This document shows, one piece after another, positions 1-7,698 of a stretch of DNA of 64,000 nt. The notes under the pieces were generated by a model, which saw only the letters and a list, made by a program, of their open reading frames with translations, searched no databases and was not told the origin of the DNA. Position 1 is the stretch's first letter; each line of letters begins with the position of its first letter. The position numbers were made by a program, and so were the translations under genes. Where the stretch lies: contig NZ_BMVK01000016.1 of NCBI RefSeq assembly GCF_014650675.1, positions 124,001-188,000 of the forward strand, in the 5' to 3' direction. The DNA comes from Streptomyces anulatus (lineage in GTDB: Bacteria > Actinomycetota > Actinomycetes > Streptomycetales > Streptomycetaceae).

Positions 1-150
1 GGCCGACGCCGCGAGGTCCGTCAGATCGTCGCCGCGCGCCTGAAGCAGGACGGCGGCCTCGGTCACGTCGAGGGCGACACCGTCGCGGGCGCGTTTGAGC
101 GCGCGCCGCATGGCGTTGGAGGTCGGGCGTCCGCTCTGAGCATCGGTCAT
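1..150 (-). CDS. fbiC: FO synthase FbiC (CofGH fusion), N-terminal fragment cut by window edge
   Basis: Only the first 50 codons are present; the gene runs off the left edge. The start is the ATG at 148-150. The visible peptide begins MTDAQSGRPTSNAMRRALK and continues through a segment rich in RARDGVALDVTEAAVLL, which matches the N-terminal helical lead-in of actinobacterial FbiC, the two-domain radical SAM enzyme that makes 7,8-didemethyl-8-hydroxy-5-deazariboflavin, the chromophore of coenzyme F420. The two radical SAM domains lie outside the window, so the call rests on recognising this N-terminus. The F420-dependent-type oxidoreductase genes in the window fit an F420 producer. Confidence 0.75.
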   Translation of the reverse strand, partial: MTDAQSGRPTSNAMRRALKRARDGVALDVTEAAVLLQARGDDLTDLAASA

Positions 151-310
151 GAACCGAGCATACGAGCGACGTGCGCGCGCCGGACCAGGGCATCGGGGGT
201 CGCTTGTCGAGGATGCGCCGGTCGCGACGTGCCCGTAGTCACTCGTGCGGGCCGACTCACCCGGATGAGACCCCGCCGACGGTGTCCTCACGCTTAGTGT
301 CGGAACGGTG

Positions 311-1027
311 ATGGAAACGATCGTCCTCGACATCGGCGAAACCCTCGTACGCGACGACCGGCACTGGGCGTCCTGGGCCAACTGGCTCGGCGTACCGCCG
401 CACACGCTCAGTGCGCTGGTGGGCGCGGCCGTCGCCCAGGGCCGCGAGGCCACGGACGCGCTGCGTGTCCTGCGGCCCGATATGGACGTCGAGGAGGCCT
501 ACCGCGCGCGGGCCGCCGCCGGGCGCGGAGAACACCTCGACGAGTCGGACCTCTACCAGGACGTCCGGCCCGCGCTGGGCGAGCTGCGGGCCGCGGGCAT
601 CCGGGTCGTGGTGGCGGGGAACGGCACCGTCCGGGCCGGGGAGCTGCTGCGGGGCCTGGACCTGCCCGCCGACCTGGTGGTCACCTCGGACGAGTGGGGC
701 GCCCGGAAGCCGGACCCGGAGTTCTTCGCACGGCTGGCCGAGGTGGCGGGCGCGGCCCCGGAGTCGACGCTGTACGTGGGCGACCACCCGGCCGAGGACC
801 TGTTCCCGGCCGCGGCGGCAGGGATGCGGACGGCGCATCTGCGGCGGGGGCCGTACGGGCACTGGTGGGCGGAACACCCGGACGTGGTGGAGACGGCGGA
901 CTTCCGCATCGACGCGCTGACGGAGCTGGTGGGGCTGGCGGGGGCCGCGGTCCCGGACGCGCCGGATGCTTCGCCCGGCGAGGAGGACAAGGTGGTGCGG
1001 CGGGGCGGGTTGAGGTCGGTCCGGTGA
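311..1027 (+). CDS. HAD-family hydrolase
   Basis: A 238-residue haloacid dehalogenase-like protein starting METIVLDIGETL. A GTG directly upstream (308-310) could also start it. Motif I is D7-I-G-E-T, so the usual second Asp of DxDxT is Gly; this variant occurs in several HAD subgroups and may alter the phosphatase step. Motif III is the Lys in GARKPDP and motif IV is VGDHPAEDLFPAAAAGM, giving the C-terminal acidic pair. The family hydrolyses phosphate or halide esters; the substrate cannot be told. It stands alone between fbiC, which is divergent, and the MITE-like element. The C-terminal 25 residues beyond the HAD core are low-complexity. Confidence 0.85.
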   Translation: METIVLDIGETLVRDDRHWASWANWLGVPPHTLSALVGAAVAQGREATDALRVLRPDMDVEEAYRARAAAGRGEHLDESDLYQDVRPALGELRAAGIRVVVAGNGTVRAGELLRGLDLPADLVVTSDEWGARKPDPEFFARLAEVAGAAPESTLYVGDHPAEDLFPAAAAGMRTAHLRRGPYGHWWAEHPDVVETADFRIDALTELVGLAGAAVPDAPDASPGEEDKVVRRGGLRSVR

Positions 1028-1122
1028 GCGCGCCCAGCCCGTCCGGCGTGCGCCCTTCCAGCCGGGCCGGGGTGGGGCCCCGTGCCGGGCGCCGGGCGGC
1101 CCAGACGGGCTGAGGTGGGGCC

Positions 1123-1327
1123 CTAGGGGGTGTCTTGTCGATCAGGCCGGATCAGGGAGCGGGGTCCGGTGCCGTGCATCGCAAGGCGGAGGAGGGAGTC
1201 GGATGGGGTCTCCCCTGCTCGAACGAAGTTGAGAGCTTGGGGAAGGAGCGTCGGGGACCGACGACAACGCCGCGAGGTGCGGTGCCGGACCCCGCGAGCC
1301 CGGCCTGATCGGCAAGACACCCCCTAG
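1123..1327. mobile_element. MITE-like inverted-repeat element (about 205 bp)
   Basis: The two ends form 28-bp terminal inverted repeats with one mismatch (left end CTAGGGGGTGTCTTGTCGAT; right end, reversed, CTAGGGGGTGTCTTGCCGAT). The symmetry continues imperfectly inward through GCGGGGTCCGG, so the element folds on itself. CTAG stands at both tips, consistent with a duplicated or palindromic target. No transposase fits inside. The short ORFs on both strands are mirror images created by the inverted repeats and are not genes. The right tip supplies the stop codon of the penicillin-binding protein. Confidence 0.8.
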
Positions 1328-2808
1328 TCCCCCAGCACCGCCTGCATCACGCTCTTCGCGATCGGGGCGCCGAGCCGGCCGCCCGAGATGTCGGAGCGGG
1401 AGATGTCCATGTCCGTCGGGTCGATGAACACGGCGACCGCGACCGAACGGCCGTCGTCCTTCTTGCCGTAGCTGACGAACCAGCCGTACGGGACCTCGTC
1501 GCGGACGTTCACGCCGCGCTGGGCGGTGCCCGTCTTGCCGCCGACCGTCACACCGTCGATCAGGGCGCGCTGGGCGCTGCCCTCCTTCGCGGTGTGCTCC
1601 ATCATCTCCTGGACCTTCTTCGCCGTCTCGGGCGAGACGGCCTGGCTCATCTCCATCGGCTCGTTCTTCTCCAGCGTGGAGAGGTCCGGGCCGCGCAGCT
1701 CGTCGACGATGTAGGGCTGCATCAGCTTGCCGTCGTTGGCGAGGGCCGCCGTGACCATCGCCATCTGCATCGGGGTGCTGGTGAGGCTGCCCTGGCCCAT
1801 GCCGGTGAGGGCCGTGCCGGGCTTGTCGAGCTTCGGCGGGTAGAGGCTCTTCGTGGCGAGCATGTCGCCGAACTCCTCCGCGTACACGTCCTCGTTGAAG
1901 CCGAACTTCTCCGCCGTCTCCCGCATCCGGTCCTCGCCCAGCTCGGACGCCGCGTCGAGGAAGACGTTGTTGCAGGAGTACTGCATGGCGGTCTTCATCG
2001 ACGCCTTGTTGCACACCCCGTCGCCCGCCTCGCTGCCGATCTTGTTGGTGGAGAGCGGCAGGGGGTACGGCGAGACCGCGTCCGTCCGGGCGTCCACGTC
2101 GGTGACCACACCGTGCTCCAGCGCCGCCGCGGCGGTGAGGATCTTGAAGGTGGAGCCGGGCGGGTAGGTCTCGCGCAGCGGGCGGTTGGCCAGCGGCTTG
2201 CTCTTCTTCTTCTCCAGCGCCGTGAAGCGGTCGCTCTCCTTGAAGGAGTTCCCGGCGAAGATCTCGGGGTCGTACGAGGGCGTGGAGACCAGGGACAGCA
2301 CCTTGCCGGTGCGCGGGTCCAGGGCGACGACCGCGCCCCGGGCGCCCAGGTCCGTCAGGCCCTTGTAGGCCGCCTTCTGCGCCTTGGCGTCGATCGTGGT
2401 GATCACGTCGCCGCCGCGCCGGGGCTGCCCCGTCAGGACGTCCTTGGCGTGCCGGAAGGCGAACCGGTCGTCCTGGCCGCTGAGGACGCTGTCGTAGGTC
2501 CGCTCCAGCAGCGAGGTGCCCCGCCCCTGGGAGGCGTACCCGGTGACGGGCGCGTACATCGGGCCGTCCTTGGAGGTCCGGATGAACGCGTAGTCCCGGC
2601 TCTCGGTCTCCTTCGATCCGGTGATCGCCTTGCCGCCGACGATGATGTCGCCGCGCGGGGTGGAGAACCGTTCGAACCGCACCCGGGCGTTGTTCTCGTG
2701 CTGGGCGAGCTCCTGGCGGTCGACGTGCTGGAGCCAGTTCGCCCGCAGCAGCAGCGCCAGCACCAGCAGCCCGCAGAAGATCGCTATGTGCCGCAACGGC
2801 CTGTTCAT
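1324..2808 (-). CDS. Penicillin-binding protein, class B transpeptidase (PbpA type)
   Basis: A 494-residue membrane-anchored transpeptidase. The start ATG at 2806-2808 is preceded by GGGGAG at good spacing; an in-frame extension upstream is low-complexity and was not used. An N-terminal transmembrane anchor (about residues 8-23) is followed by a dimerisation domain and the transpeptidase domain with all three active-site motifs: S219-T-F-K222, S278-C-N280 and K425-T-G. It resembles the short class B PbpA of Streptomyces, which cross-links peptidoglycan, and is not the longer FtsI. No ftsW/rodA partner is adjacent. The stop codon TAG lies inside the terminal inverted repeat of the MITE-like element, so insertion may have reset the 3' end. 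Confidence 0.9.
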   Translation of the reverse strand: MNRPLRHIAIFCGLLVLALLLRANWLQHVDRQELAQHENNARVRFERFSTPRGDIIVGGKAITGSKETESRDYAFIRTSKDGPMYAPVTGYASQGRGTSLLERTYDSVLSGQDDRFAFRHAKDVLTGQPRRGGDVITTIDAKAQKAAYKGLTDLGARGAVVALDPRTGKVLSLVSTPSYDPEIFAGNSFKESDRFTALEKKKSKPLANRPLRETYPPGSTFKILTAAAALEHGVVTDVDARTDAVSPYPLPLSTNKIGSEAGDGVCNKASMKTAMQYSCNNVFLDAASELGEDRMRETAEKFGFNEDVYAEEFGDMLATKSLYPPKLDKPGTALTGMGQGSLTSTPMQMAMVTAALANDGKLMQPYIVDELRGPDLSTLEKNEPMEMSQAVSPETAKKVQEMMEHTAKEGSAQRALIDGVTVGGKTGTAQRGVNVRDEVPYGWFVSYGKKDDGRSVAVAVFIDPTDMDISRSDISGGRLGAPIAKSVMQAVLGD

Positions 2809-2943
2809 TCCACTCCCCACCCGGGCGGGCTCCGGTCCACGCGGCGGGGCGCCCGCCGACCGGGCCCGCGTATGCGTTCCCGATGAACAAGGATGCCCTG
2901 TGGGCGTGCCCGGTTGCACCGGCGGCCCCGGGCGCACCTCATC

Positions 2944-3031
2944 GGCGGTACGCGGCGTGGGCGTCGGAGATACGCGGCGTAGGCGTCAGAGGTACGCGGC
3001 GTAGGCGTCAGAGGTACGCGGCGTAGGCGTC
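2944..3031. repeat. 22-bp tandem repeat, four copies, spanning a stop codon
   Basis: Four head-to-tail 22-bp units (2944-2965, 2966-2987, 2988-3009, 3010-3031) with a core of TACGCGGCGTAGGCGTC. The last two are identical and the first two carry a few substitutions. The right-hand unit is the final coding sequence of the oxidoreductase gene (DAYAAYL) and the others lie beyond its stop. Because 22 is not a multiple of three, copy-number change alters the C-terminal frame. Confidence 0.9.
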
Positions 3032-3853
3032 CAGCGCCCGCAGGACTTCCGGTTCGTCCGCCGGCGGCAGCTGGAGCACGACCTCCTCGATGCCCAGATC
3101 CGCGTAGTGGGCGAGCTTCCCCGGGCTGGGCAGGACCGCGTACGGCACCACCTGGAGGTCCTTCGGGTCGCGCCCGGCCGCCTCCCAGGCCGCCCGCAGC
3201 TTCGGCAGGGACTCGGTGAGGCCCCCGCCGCCGATGGGCAGCCAGCCGTCCGCGTACTCCGCGATGTGCGCGAACAGCTTCGGGCCCGCCCCGCCGCCGA
3301 TCAGGGTGCGCGGGCCGTTGACCGGGCCGCGCGGCCGCTGGGCCGGCTTGGGGTGCGCCTCGCTCGCCCGCACCGACCCGAACGCGCCCTCGTACCCGGT
3401 CGGCTCGTCCGCCCACAGGGCCCGCATCAGGGCCATCCGGTCCCGCCCCAGGTCGCGGCGCGTCGACCACTCCACCCCGTGGTCGGCCGCCTCCTCGACG
3501 TTCCAGCCGTAGCCGATGCCGAGGGTGAACCGGCCGCCGGAGAGGTGGTCCAGGGTGGCCGCCTGTTTGGCGAGGTCGATCGGGTCGTGCTGGGCGACCA
3601 GGGTGATGCCGGTGCCCAGGGCGAGGCGCTCGGTGACGGCGGCGGCCTGGCCGAGGGCGACGAACGGGTCCAGGGTGCGGCCGTACTCCCGGGGCAGCTC
3701 ACCGCCCATCGGGTACGGCGTGCTGCGGATCACCGGAATGTGCGTGTGCTCGGGCAGATACAGCCCGCCGAACCCCCGCTGCTCCAGCTCGCGGGCGAGC
3801 CTGACCGGGGTCACCGTCTCGTCGGTGAGGAAGATCGTTGTGGAGATCCGCAT
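3008..3853 (-). CDS. LLM-class F420-dependent oxidoreductase
   Basis: A 281-residue TIM-barrel protein of the luciferase-like monooxygenase superfamily. The ATG at 3853 follows GGAGG by 8 nt; a GTG three codons upstream overlaps the ribosome site and was rejected. Diagnostic segments are the start RISTTIFLTDE, the LYLPEHTH substrate/cofactor strand, LDHLSGGRFTLGIGYGW (about 103-119) and the later GGGAGPKLF turn. Small single-domain members of this type in actinobacteria usually use F420 as hydride carrier, which fits the nearby fbiC; the substrate is unknown. The last codons are part of a four-copy 22-bp tandem repeat. The gene is divergent from 3974. Confidence 0.88.
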   Translation of the reverse strand: MRISTTIFLTDETVTPVRLARELEQRGFGGLYLPEHTHIPVIRSTPYPMGGELPREYGRTLDPFVALGQAAAVTERLALGTGITLVAQHDPIDLAKQAATLDHLSGGRFTLGIGYGWNVEEAADHGVEWSTRRDLGRDRMALMRALWADEPTGYEGAFGSVRASEAHPKPAQRPRGPVNGPRTLIGGGAGPKLFAHIAEYADGWLPIGGGGLTESLPKLRAAWEAAGRDPKDLQVVPYAVLPSPGKLAHYADLGIEEVVLQLPPADEPEVLRALDAYAAYL

Positions 3854-3973
3854 CGAGAACACCTCCGTCGTCCGTCAGCGCGTCATGCGTGCGAAGGGCC
3901 AAGGTATGCCGTACGACAAGGAAATCCGAGACCGTCGCCCGTGTGCGGCGGAAGCGGAGGGAGAGGAGCTGTG

Positions 3974-4456
3974 ATGGGGCTGGGACCGGGACTGGGACCG
4001 GGGCTGGGGTACTTCCTGTTGCCGGCGGGCGGCGCGCTGAGCCTGACCGGGGTCGCCACCGGCAACGGCACGCTGATCAGCCTGAGCTGGATCATGTGGG
4101 TGCTCGGGATCCTGCTGCTGTTCCGGAACCGTTCGCGCCGCCCCGTCGATCCGGCGAAGCTCGTGGCGGCGGCCGCCGCCGGGGACGCCCGGGCCGTGCG
4201 GAGGCTGCGGGCGCTCGCCCTGACCGCGCGGGCCGAGGGGCGCCCCGACACGGCCGAGCGGCTGCTGCGGCAGGCGGTGCGGGCCGGCGACGTGGAGTCG
4301 ATGTGGGAGCTGGGCCGGCTGGTCGAGCAGCGCGAGGGCCTGGCGGCGGCGGAGCCCTGGTTCCGGAGGGCGGCGGAGGGCGGGCACGCGGTGGCCAAAC
4401 GGCTGTTCCGGCCTGGCGGCGCGCTGCACCCGGACGGGGCGGACCCGGCCCCGTAG
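3974..4456 (+). CDS. Small membrane protein with Sel1/TPR-like C-terminal domain
   Basis: A 160-residue protein starting at an ATG behind GAGAGGAG. The N-terminus is Gly-rich (MGLGPGLGPGLGYFLLPAGG), then one or two hydrophobic segments (about residues 12-52), then a soluble helical domain. That domain has AERLLRQAVRAGDVESMWELG and AEPWFRRAAEGGHAVAKRLF, the alternating A/G spacing of Sel1-like repeats. Such proteins generally mediate protein contacts at the membrane; no specific role can be assigned. It is followed by strong hairpins. Confidence 0.65.
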   Translation: MGLGPGLGPGLGYFLLPAGGALSLTGVATGNGTLISLSWIMWVLGILLLFRNRSRRPVDPAKLVAAAAAGDARAVRRLRALALTARAEGRPDTAERLLRQAVRAGDVESMWELGRLVEQREGLAAAEPWFRRAAEGGHAVAKRLFRPGGALHPDGADPAP

Positions 4457-4516
4457 CCCCGTCCGCGCACGGACGGGGCGGGCTCTGCACCCTGGAGCCG
4501 CGTCCGCGCACGGACG
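4456..4516. terminator. Paired hairpin terminator between convergent genes
   Basis: The first hairpin has a perfect 10-bp stem, GCCCCGTCCG / CGGACGGGGC, with loop CGCA (4456-4479). The second repeats the same core (CGTCCG-CGCA-CGGACG, 4501-4516). They lie between the end of the small membrane protein gene and the end of the acylase fusion gene and probably act in both directions. Confidence 0.75.
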
Positions 4517-4578
4517 GGACGGGCCTGCCCCGACGCCTGCTCACCGGGCCGGGCCACCGGTGACCCGCCCCCCGCGCG

Positions 4579-7500
4579 CTACGCGAGGCGCAGCGCGGCC
4601 TCCCTCGTCAGGAACGCGAGCCGGGCCGTCTTCTCCGGCTTCACGATCTCCGGGCCCAGCTCGAAGCCGACCCGGACCATCCGGGCGAGGGCCTTCCCGT
4701 TGCGGGCGTCGGGCTCGACGACGACCCGCAGACGGGCCGGGTCGCGGAAGACGAAGCCGATGAACGCGGTGAGGAGGGCGTCCGTGTACCCCTTCACCGC
4801 TCCCGCGCCCTCGGCGGGCGCGATCAGCAGGTGGATGCCGAAGTCGCCGGGCCGTACGTCGTAGCACTCGCCGACCGGGTCGGCGTCCGGCTCGTACGTC
4901 TGGAAGAGCGCGGCCGGGACCCCGTCGCGCAGGGCGAGGTAGGCGTGGTGCGTGGGCAGCGAGCCGACGAACTCGTAGATCTCCCGGACCTGTTCGCGGG
5001 TGTGGCCGCCCATGCCCCAGAACCGGGCCCGCTCCTCGGTGACCCAGCCGTGCAGCAGGTCCACGTCGGCCGAGGGGGCGACGGGGACCAGGCGCACCGT
5101 CCCGAAGCCCTCGACCTTCTGCTCGTGGACGGCTGCGCGGAGCGCGGGGACCGCGGGCCCGGCGGTGGCGGCTTCGGCTGCGGTCATGGCGGGGTTCTCC
5201 TCCGGGTGACGGGTCGTCGGGTGCAGCAGGTCCCAGTCCGTGACGACCGGGACCAGCGCGCCCCGCGCCCACAGGGGCGTCTGGTCGCGGTGGTGGGCGG
5301 ATCCGGGGACTCCGGACGCGCCGAACGGGACGATCCACCGGCTGTCCTCGCGGCGGGCCAGGTCCCAGACGTAGCGGGCGGCCGGGCCCCGGGCGAACAG
5401 GTCGGTGACGCCGGGGACGCCGGAGGTGGACAGCACACAGTCGTGGTCGCCCGCGAGCCCCGGCCGGGCCTCCTCGTCGGGCACGAGGTCCGGCAGGGCC
5501 TGCCAGGGGGACAGCCGGTGCAGCTCGCCCCACGGGCCGGGCGGCGTCTCCTCGGCCGCCGCGGCGACGGCCTCGGCCGAGGCCGCGACCACCGCCAACC
5601 GGTCCTCGTACGGCAGCGGTCCGACGGTGAGCAGGCTCTCCAGGGCGTAGCCGATCCGGGGAACGGCGGCGAGCCAGGGGCGGAAGAGCGCCGGGTACGC
5701 GGCCGAGCGCCACGGGTCGTCCGCACCCGTGACGCCCTTGAGGGCGGGGTGGCCGGCCAGTCGGTGGACGACGTCGGTACGGAGGCGGGCGTAGAGGGTC
5801 GCGTCGGTGCTGTCCGCGTCCATGTGGCGGTCCCAGCGCAGCAGCCGGTCCCGGAGGCGTTCGGCGGCGGGCCCGAGGCCGGGGGCCCAGGCGAGCAGGG
5901 ACAGCAGGGGCCGGGACGAGGCGAGGAGGGTGTCGGTGTGGACGGCGGCCATGGCGGCGGACGACCAGTCCGTGCGCGCGCCGAGCAGCTCCCGTATCCG
6001 GCGGGCCCGGTGCGGGGGCGCGAACTCGACGCCGAGCGGGGTGGCGAGGCCGCGCTCGTTGGCCATCACGGCGATCCCGCCGGGGCCGGCCGCCGCGGTA
6101 CGGGGCAGCGGGGCGGCCTCGCCCTCGCGCCAGGCGTACGCGGGGTCCTCGGCCGGGACGACCCGCAGCCGGTTGACGTCCGGGCGCACCGGGACGTGTC
6201 CGGCGACCCGGTGCAGGGCGCCCCCGGCGGTGTCGGCGGCCAGGACCACGTTGACGGGTTCGACCCAGCGGTCGAGGGCGGTGTCGAGGTCGTCGACCGT
6301 ACGGGCCCGGAGCAGGGCGGGCAGCACGTCGAACCCCAACGCTCCGGTGACCCGGGGCGGGTGACGCAGGCTGATGGCACGGGGGCCCTCCGCGGAGGCG
6401 TCGGCGTCCGGGCCCCCGCCCTGGTCACCGCCCCGGTCGCGGCCCTGGTCACCGCCCGGGGAACAGCCCGGGCCAGCGCCCGAGCCACCGGCCAGGCCAC
6501 CGCCCTGATCACCACCCGAGCCACCGCCCGAGGGACCGTCCAGGCCACCGCCCGGGTCACCGCCCGAGGCACCGTCCGGGCCTCCGATGATCACCGGTCC
6601 CCGGTCCGTCTCGATCACCTCGACCGTCTCCGGGTCCGCCCCCGCCACCTCGATCGTCTCGGTGTGGGCGTGGGCCCGGTACCAGCCGTCCGGGCCGAGC
6701 GCCTCCACCCCGCCGTCCGGGGTGCGGCGCAACTGCTCCCGGTAGAGGTCCTGGTAGTCGGCCATGGCGTTGGTGATCGCCCAGGCGACACCCCCGGTGT
6801 GCCCGAAGTGGGCGATGCCCGGGATGCCGGGGACCGCGAGGCCGACGACGTCGAACTCGGGGCAGGCGAGCCGGATCTGCTGGTAGACGCCGGGAGCCTC
6901 GATGAAGCGGTGCGGGTCGCCCGCGAGGATCGGGGCGCCGGAGGCCGTGCGCTCGCCGGAGAGCAACCAGCCGTTGCTGCCCGCGGTGCCGGGGCCGTCG
7001 GTCGCGAAGAGGGTCATCCGGTCCTCGCCGAGCCGGTGGGCGACCTCTTCGCGCCAGAGTTTGGTCGGGAACCCCGCGAACAGGATGTGCGTGGAGAGCC
7101 AGACGCCGAGCGGGGTCCACGGCTCCCAGCGGCCGGGGGCGCGGCCCACCGCGGCGAACTCGGGTGCGCGGGACGCCCCTTCGGCGAGTCCGTCGTTGAC
7201 GCCGTCGACGTATGCCCCCACCCAGGCGGCGGTCTCCGGCGCGAGGCGGCCGAAGCAGCGGCGGGCGGTGTCGGCGAGCCGGGCCCGCCGGACGAACCGG
7301 TCCCAGTCGACGGCTTCCGCACCGAGACAGGAGGCGCTGGTGCCGAGCAACCGGTGCCGCTCGGTCTCCAGTTGCCAGGCCCGGTCGAGGGCGGTGACGT
7401 ACCCCTGGGCGCGGGCCAGCGCGAGGGCGTCGGCGGCCCGCAGGTGCGGTATCCCCCAGTCGTCCCGGAACACCTCGAAGGGGTCGCGGGACGCTTCCCC

Positions 7501-7584
7501 GTCATCCGGGAACGCTTCGGAACCGCCGGGCGCGCCCGCGCCCGGTCTCTCGCTGTCGACGCCCGTGGTCATCGTTTCGCCCAT
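4579..7584 (-). CDS. Penicillin acylase (Ntn hydrolase) fused to siderophore-type GNAT acetyltransferase
   Basis: One frame of about 1000 codons joins two enzymes. Residue numbers count from the GTG at 7611; the ATG at 7584 (GGAAG upstream) or at 7572 is a better start. Residues 45-800 are a penicillin-acylase-family Ntn hydrolase: the autocleavage nucleophile is S212 in GTAGSNGW, and a second oxyanion-type Asn is seen in PVNVVLAADT. A Gly/Asp-rich insert occupies about 344-410. Residues from about 810 form an AlcB/IucB/RhbD-like acetyltransferase (FWGMGGHT, GDFGIHLLIAP, VVVEPDARNGKAL), the family that acylates N-hydroxyamines in hydroxamate siderophores. An ATG at 5187 with a perfect GGAGGAG 9 nt upstream could also yield the acetyltransferase alone. 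The iron box at 7629-7647 and the divergent siderophore-interacting protein suggest iron-limited expression and siderophore tailoring or recycling. Confidence 0.85.
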   Translation of the reverse strand: MGETMTTGVDSERPGAGAPGGSEAFPDDGEASRDPFEVFRDDWGIPHLRAADALALARAQGYVTALDRAWQLETERHRLLGTSASCLGAEAVDWDRFVRRARLADTARRCFGRLAPETAAWVGAYVDGVNDGLAEGASRAPEFAAVGRAPGRWEPWTPLGVWLSTHILFAGFPTKLWREEVAHRLGEDRMTLFATDGPGTAGSNGWLLSGERTASGAPILAGDPHRFIEAPGVYQQIRLACPEFDVVGLAVPGIPGIAHFGHTGGVAWAITNAMADYQDLYREQLRRTPDGGVEALGPDGWYRAHAHTETIEVAGADPETVEVIETDRGPVIIGGPDGASGGDPGGGLDGPSGGGSGGDQGGGLAGGSGAGPGCSPGGDQGRDRGGDQGGGPDADASAEGPRAISLRHPPRVTGALGFDVLPALLRARTVDDLDTALDRWVEPVNVVLAADTAGGALHRVAGHVPVRPDVNRLRVVPAEDPAYAWREGEAAPLPRTAAAGPGGIAVMANERGLATPLGVEFAPPHRARRIRELLGARTDWSSAAMAAVHTDTLLASSRPLLSLLAWAPGLGPAAERLRDRLLRWDRHMDADSTDATLYARLRTDVVHRLAGHPALKGVTGADDPWRSAAYPALFRPWLAAVPRIGYALESLLTVGPLPYEDRLAVVAASAEAVAAAAEETPPGPWGELHRLSPWQALPDLVPDEEARPGLAGDHDCVLSTSGVPGVTDLFARGPAARYVWDLARREDSRWIVPFGASGVPGSAHHRDQTPLWARGALVPVVTDWDLLHPTTRHPEENPAMTAAEAATAGPAVPALRAAVHEQKVEGFGTVRLVPVAPSADVDLLHGWVTEERARFWGMGGHTREQVREIYEFVGSLPTHHAYLALRDGVPAALFQTYEPDADPVGECYDVRPGDFGIHLLIAPAEGAGAVKGYTDALLTAFIGFVFRDPARLRVVVEPDARNGKALARMVRVGFELGPEIVKPEKTARLAFLTREAALRLA
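5187..5203 (-). promoter_or_regulatory. Internal ribosome binding site and ATG at the acylase-GNAT junction
   Basis: On the minus strand GGAGGAG (5203-5197) precedes ATG (5187-5185) by 9 nt, exactly where the acetyltransferase domain would begin (MTAAEAATAG). The frame is open through it, so translation could give both a fusion and a free 202-residue acetyltransferase. It may be a relic of two genes that fused. Confidence 0.6.
6382..6582 (-). repeat. Gly/Asp-rich low-complexity insert within the acylase coding region
   Basis: About 65 codons composed of GGxxGG, GGDQGG and GGGLxG units interrupt the acylase domain between DRGPVIIGG and the SLRHPPR strand. At DNA level the segment is a degenerate tandem of about 12-18 bp with CACCGCCC as the common core. 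It probably forms a disordered surface loop and is likely to vary in length between strains. Confidence 0.7.
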
Positions 7585-7628
7585 CCCCTGCTTCCGGTGG
7601 TTTTCAGCCACTCCCCAGCCCCCGGGAT

Positions 7629-7647
7629 TTAGGTTAGCCTAACCTAA
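7629..7647. promoter_or_regulatory. Iron box (DmdR/IdeR-type operator)
   Basis: The 19-bp sequence TTAGGTTAGCCTAACCTAA is palindromic except at its centre and matches the actinobacterial iron box TTAGGTTAGGCTAACCTAA at all but one base. It lies in the spacer between the divergent acylase-GNAT gene and the siderophore-interacting protein gene, so it should repress both when Fe2+ is plentiful. Confidence 0.92.
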
Positions 7648-7698
7648 AGTGACCCTCTGGGCAGTGGGCCGGGGCACCGGGGCGAGGCAGGAGACACC

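Noticed and set aside
1130..1327. Two 65-codon frames on opposite strands inside the MITE
   Set aside because: They are mirror images created by the inverted repeats (both start MSCRSGR and end PDRQDTP).
4831..7632. Open frame of 933 codons on the plus strand
   Set aside because: It is antisense to the acylase-acetyltransferase gene and arises from high GC3; its product is Gly/Arg/Val-rich without family motifs.
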